This document shows positions 13,706 to 13,773 of a DNA stretch of 13,773 nt, one piece after another. A program made the position numbers and the translations under genes. Position 1 is the stretch's first letter. Each line of letters opens with the position of its first letter. Under the pieces are notes generated by a model. It was not told the origin of the DNA. It saw only the letters and a program-made list of their open reading frames with translations, and ran no database searches. The stretch covers positions 1-13,773 of the forward strand of contig JAJYJP010000018.1 in the NCBI GenBank assembly GCA_021789395.1, in the 5' to 3' direction. Source of the stretch: a bacterium. GTDB lineage: Bacteria > Patescibacteriota > Minisyncoccia > Moranbacterales > UBA2206.

Positions 13706-13773
13706 CTTAAAAAAACTTCCGTGTTGCCACCTTTCTTCCGGAAAACAAAAAACCGCCACGGATGTGCCAGCAA
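13692..13773 (-). promoter_or_regulatory. T-box riboswitch, 3' part (antiterminator), probably tRNA(Trp)-sensing
   Basis: T-box leaders read uncharged tRNA and permit transcription when the cognate amino acid is short. The 14-base T-box here is AAGGUGGCAACACG (13733-13720; consensus AGGGUGGNACCGCG). It builds the full antiterminator: helix A1 AAAGG (13734-13730) with CCUUU (13696-13692), a seven-base bulge UGGCAAC (13729-13723), and helix A2 ACGGAAG (13722-13716) with CUUCGU (13702-13697, one bulged G). The UGGC of the bulge would pair with the GCCA end of a tRNA with discriminator G, as bacterial tRNA(Trp) has; that and the downstream trpB suggest tryptophan, but other tRNAs share G73. Stem I with the specifier codon must lie beyond 13773, so the element is incomplete here. 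Confidence 0.75.

Noticed and set aside
13553..13759. 68-residue minus-strand open frame at the right end
   Set aside because: It runs through the T-box antiterminator and terminator, which explain those bases better. Only its last 24 codons, after the terminator, remain a weak leader-peptide candidate.

Overview
The window reads as one dense stretch of a small, streamlined bacterial chromosome. Every gene I can support lies on the minus strand, so transcription runs from high to low coordinates. Several traits point to Patescibacteria (candidate phyla radiation, Parcubacteria-like): a 347-residue phosphoglycerate kinase, an archaeal-length aspartyl-tRNA synthetase, a prolyl-tRNA synthetase without its editing insertion, weak or absent Shine-Dalgarno sites, and short gaps. 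This placement is inference; no rRNA or ribosomal protein is present to settle it. UGA acts as a normal stop (ispH, the M20 peptidase, trpB and the zinc-ribbon gene end in TGA) and no gene needs in-frame TGA, so I see no sign of the UGA-glycine code of Absconditabacteria/Gracilibacteria.

Layout in transcription order. (1) 13773-12103: the 3' half of a T-box riboswitch (antiterminator, competing terminator) leads into a TrpB2-type tryptophan synthase beta chain and a 44-residue zinc-ribbon protein. (2) 12106-10871: a near-consensus promoter overlapping the end of the zinc-ribbon gene starts an approximately 150-base leader. It ends in an intrinsic terminator and carries a perfect 12-base antiterminator-like competitor, followed by a tandem-GNAT acetyltransferase gene with a strong ribosome binding site. 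(3) 10809-8386: an M20 metallopeptidase and an editing-domain-less ProRS, then a terminator. (4) 8369-7482: IspH. (5) 7450-5229: a good promoter, a tandem receiver-domain protein and AspRS. (6) 5094-90: a tightly packed six-gene run: YbaK-like tRNA deacylase, scpA, scpB, a D,D-carboxypeptidase, mraY and pgk, closed by an intrinsic terminator. A promoter-like sequence beyond it points out of the window.

Functionally this is mostly housekeeping: translation accuracy (AspRS, ProRS, YbaK-like), chromosome segregation (ScpAB), peptidoglycan (MraY, carboxypeptidase), glycolysis (PGK) and isoprenoids (IspH). The most interesting parts are two RNA-level control regions: the tRNA-sensing T-box before trpB, and the leader before the GNAT gene, whose two mutually exclusive hairpins look like an undescribed attenuator, riboswitch or small RNA. 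No stretch above 300 bases lacks a gene; the longest gaps (11888-12102 and 13542-13773) are the two regulatory leaders. I saw no transposon, CRISPR array, tRNA or rRNA.
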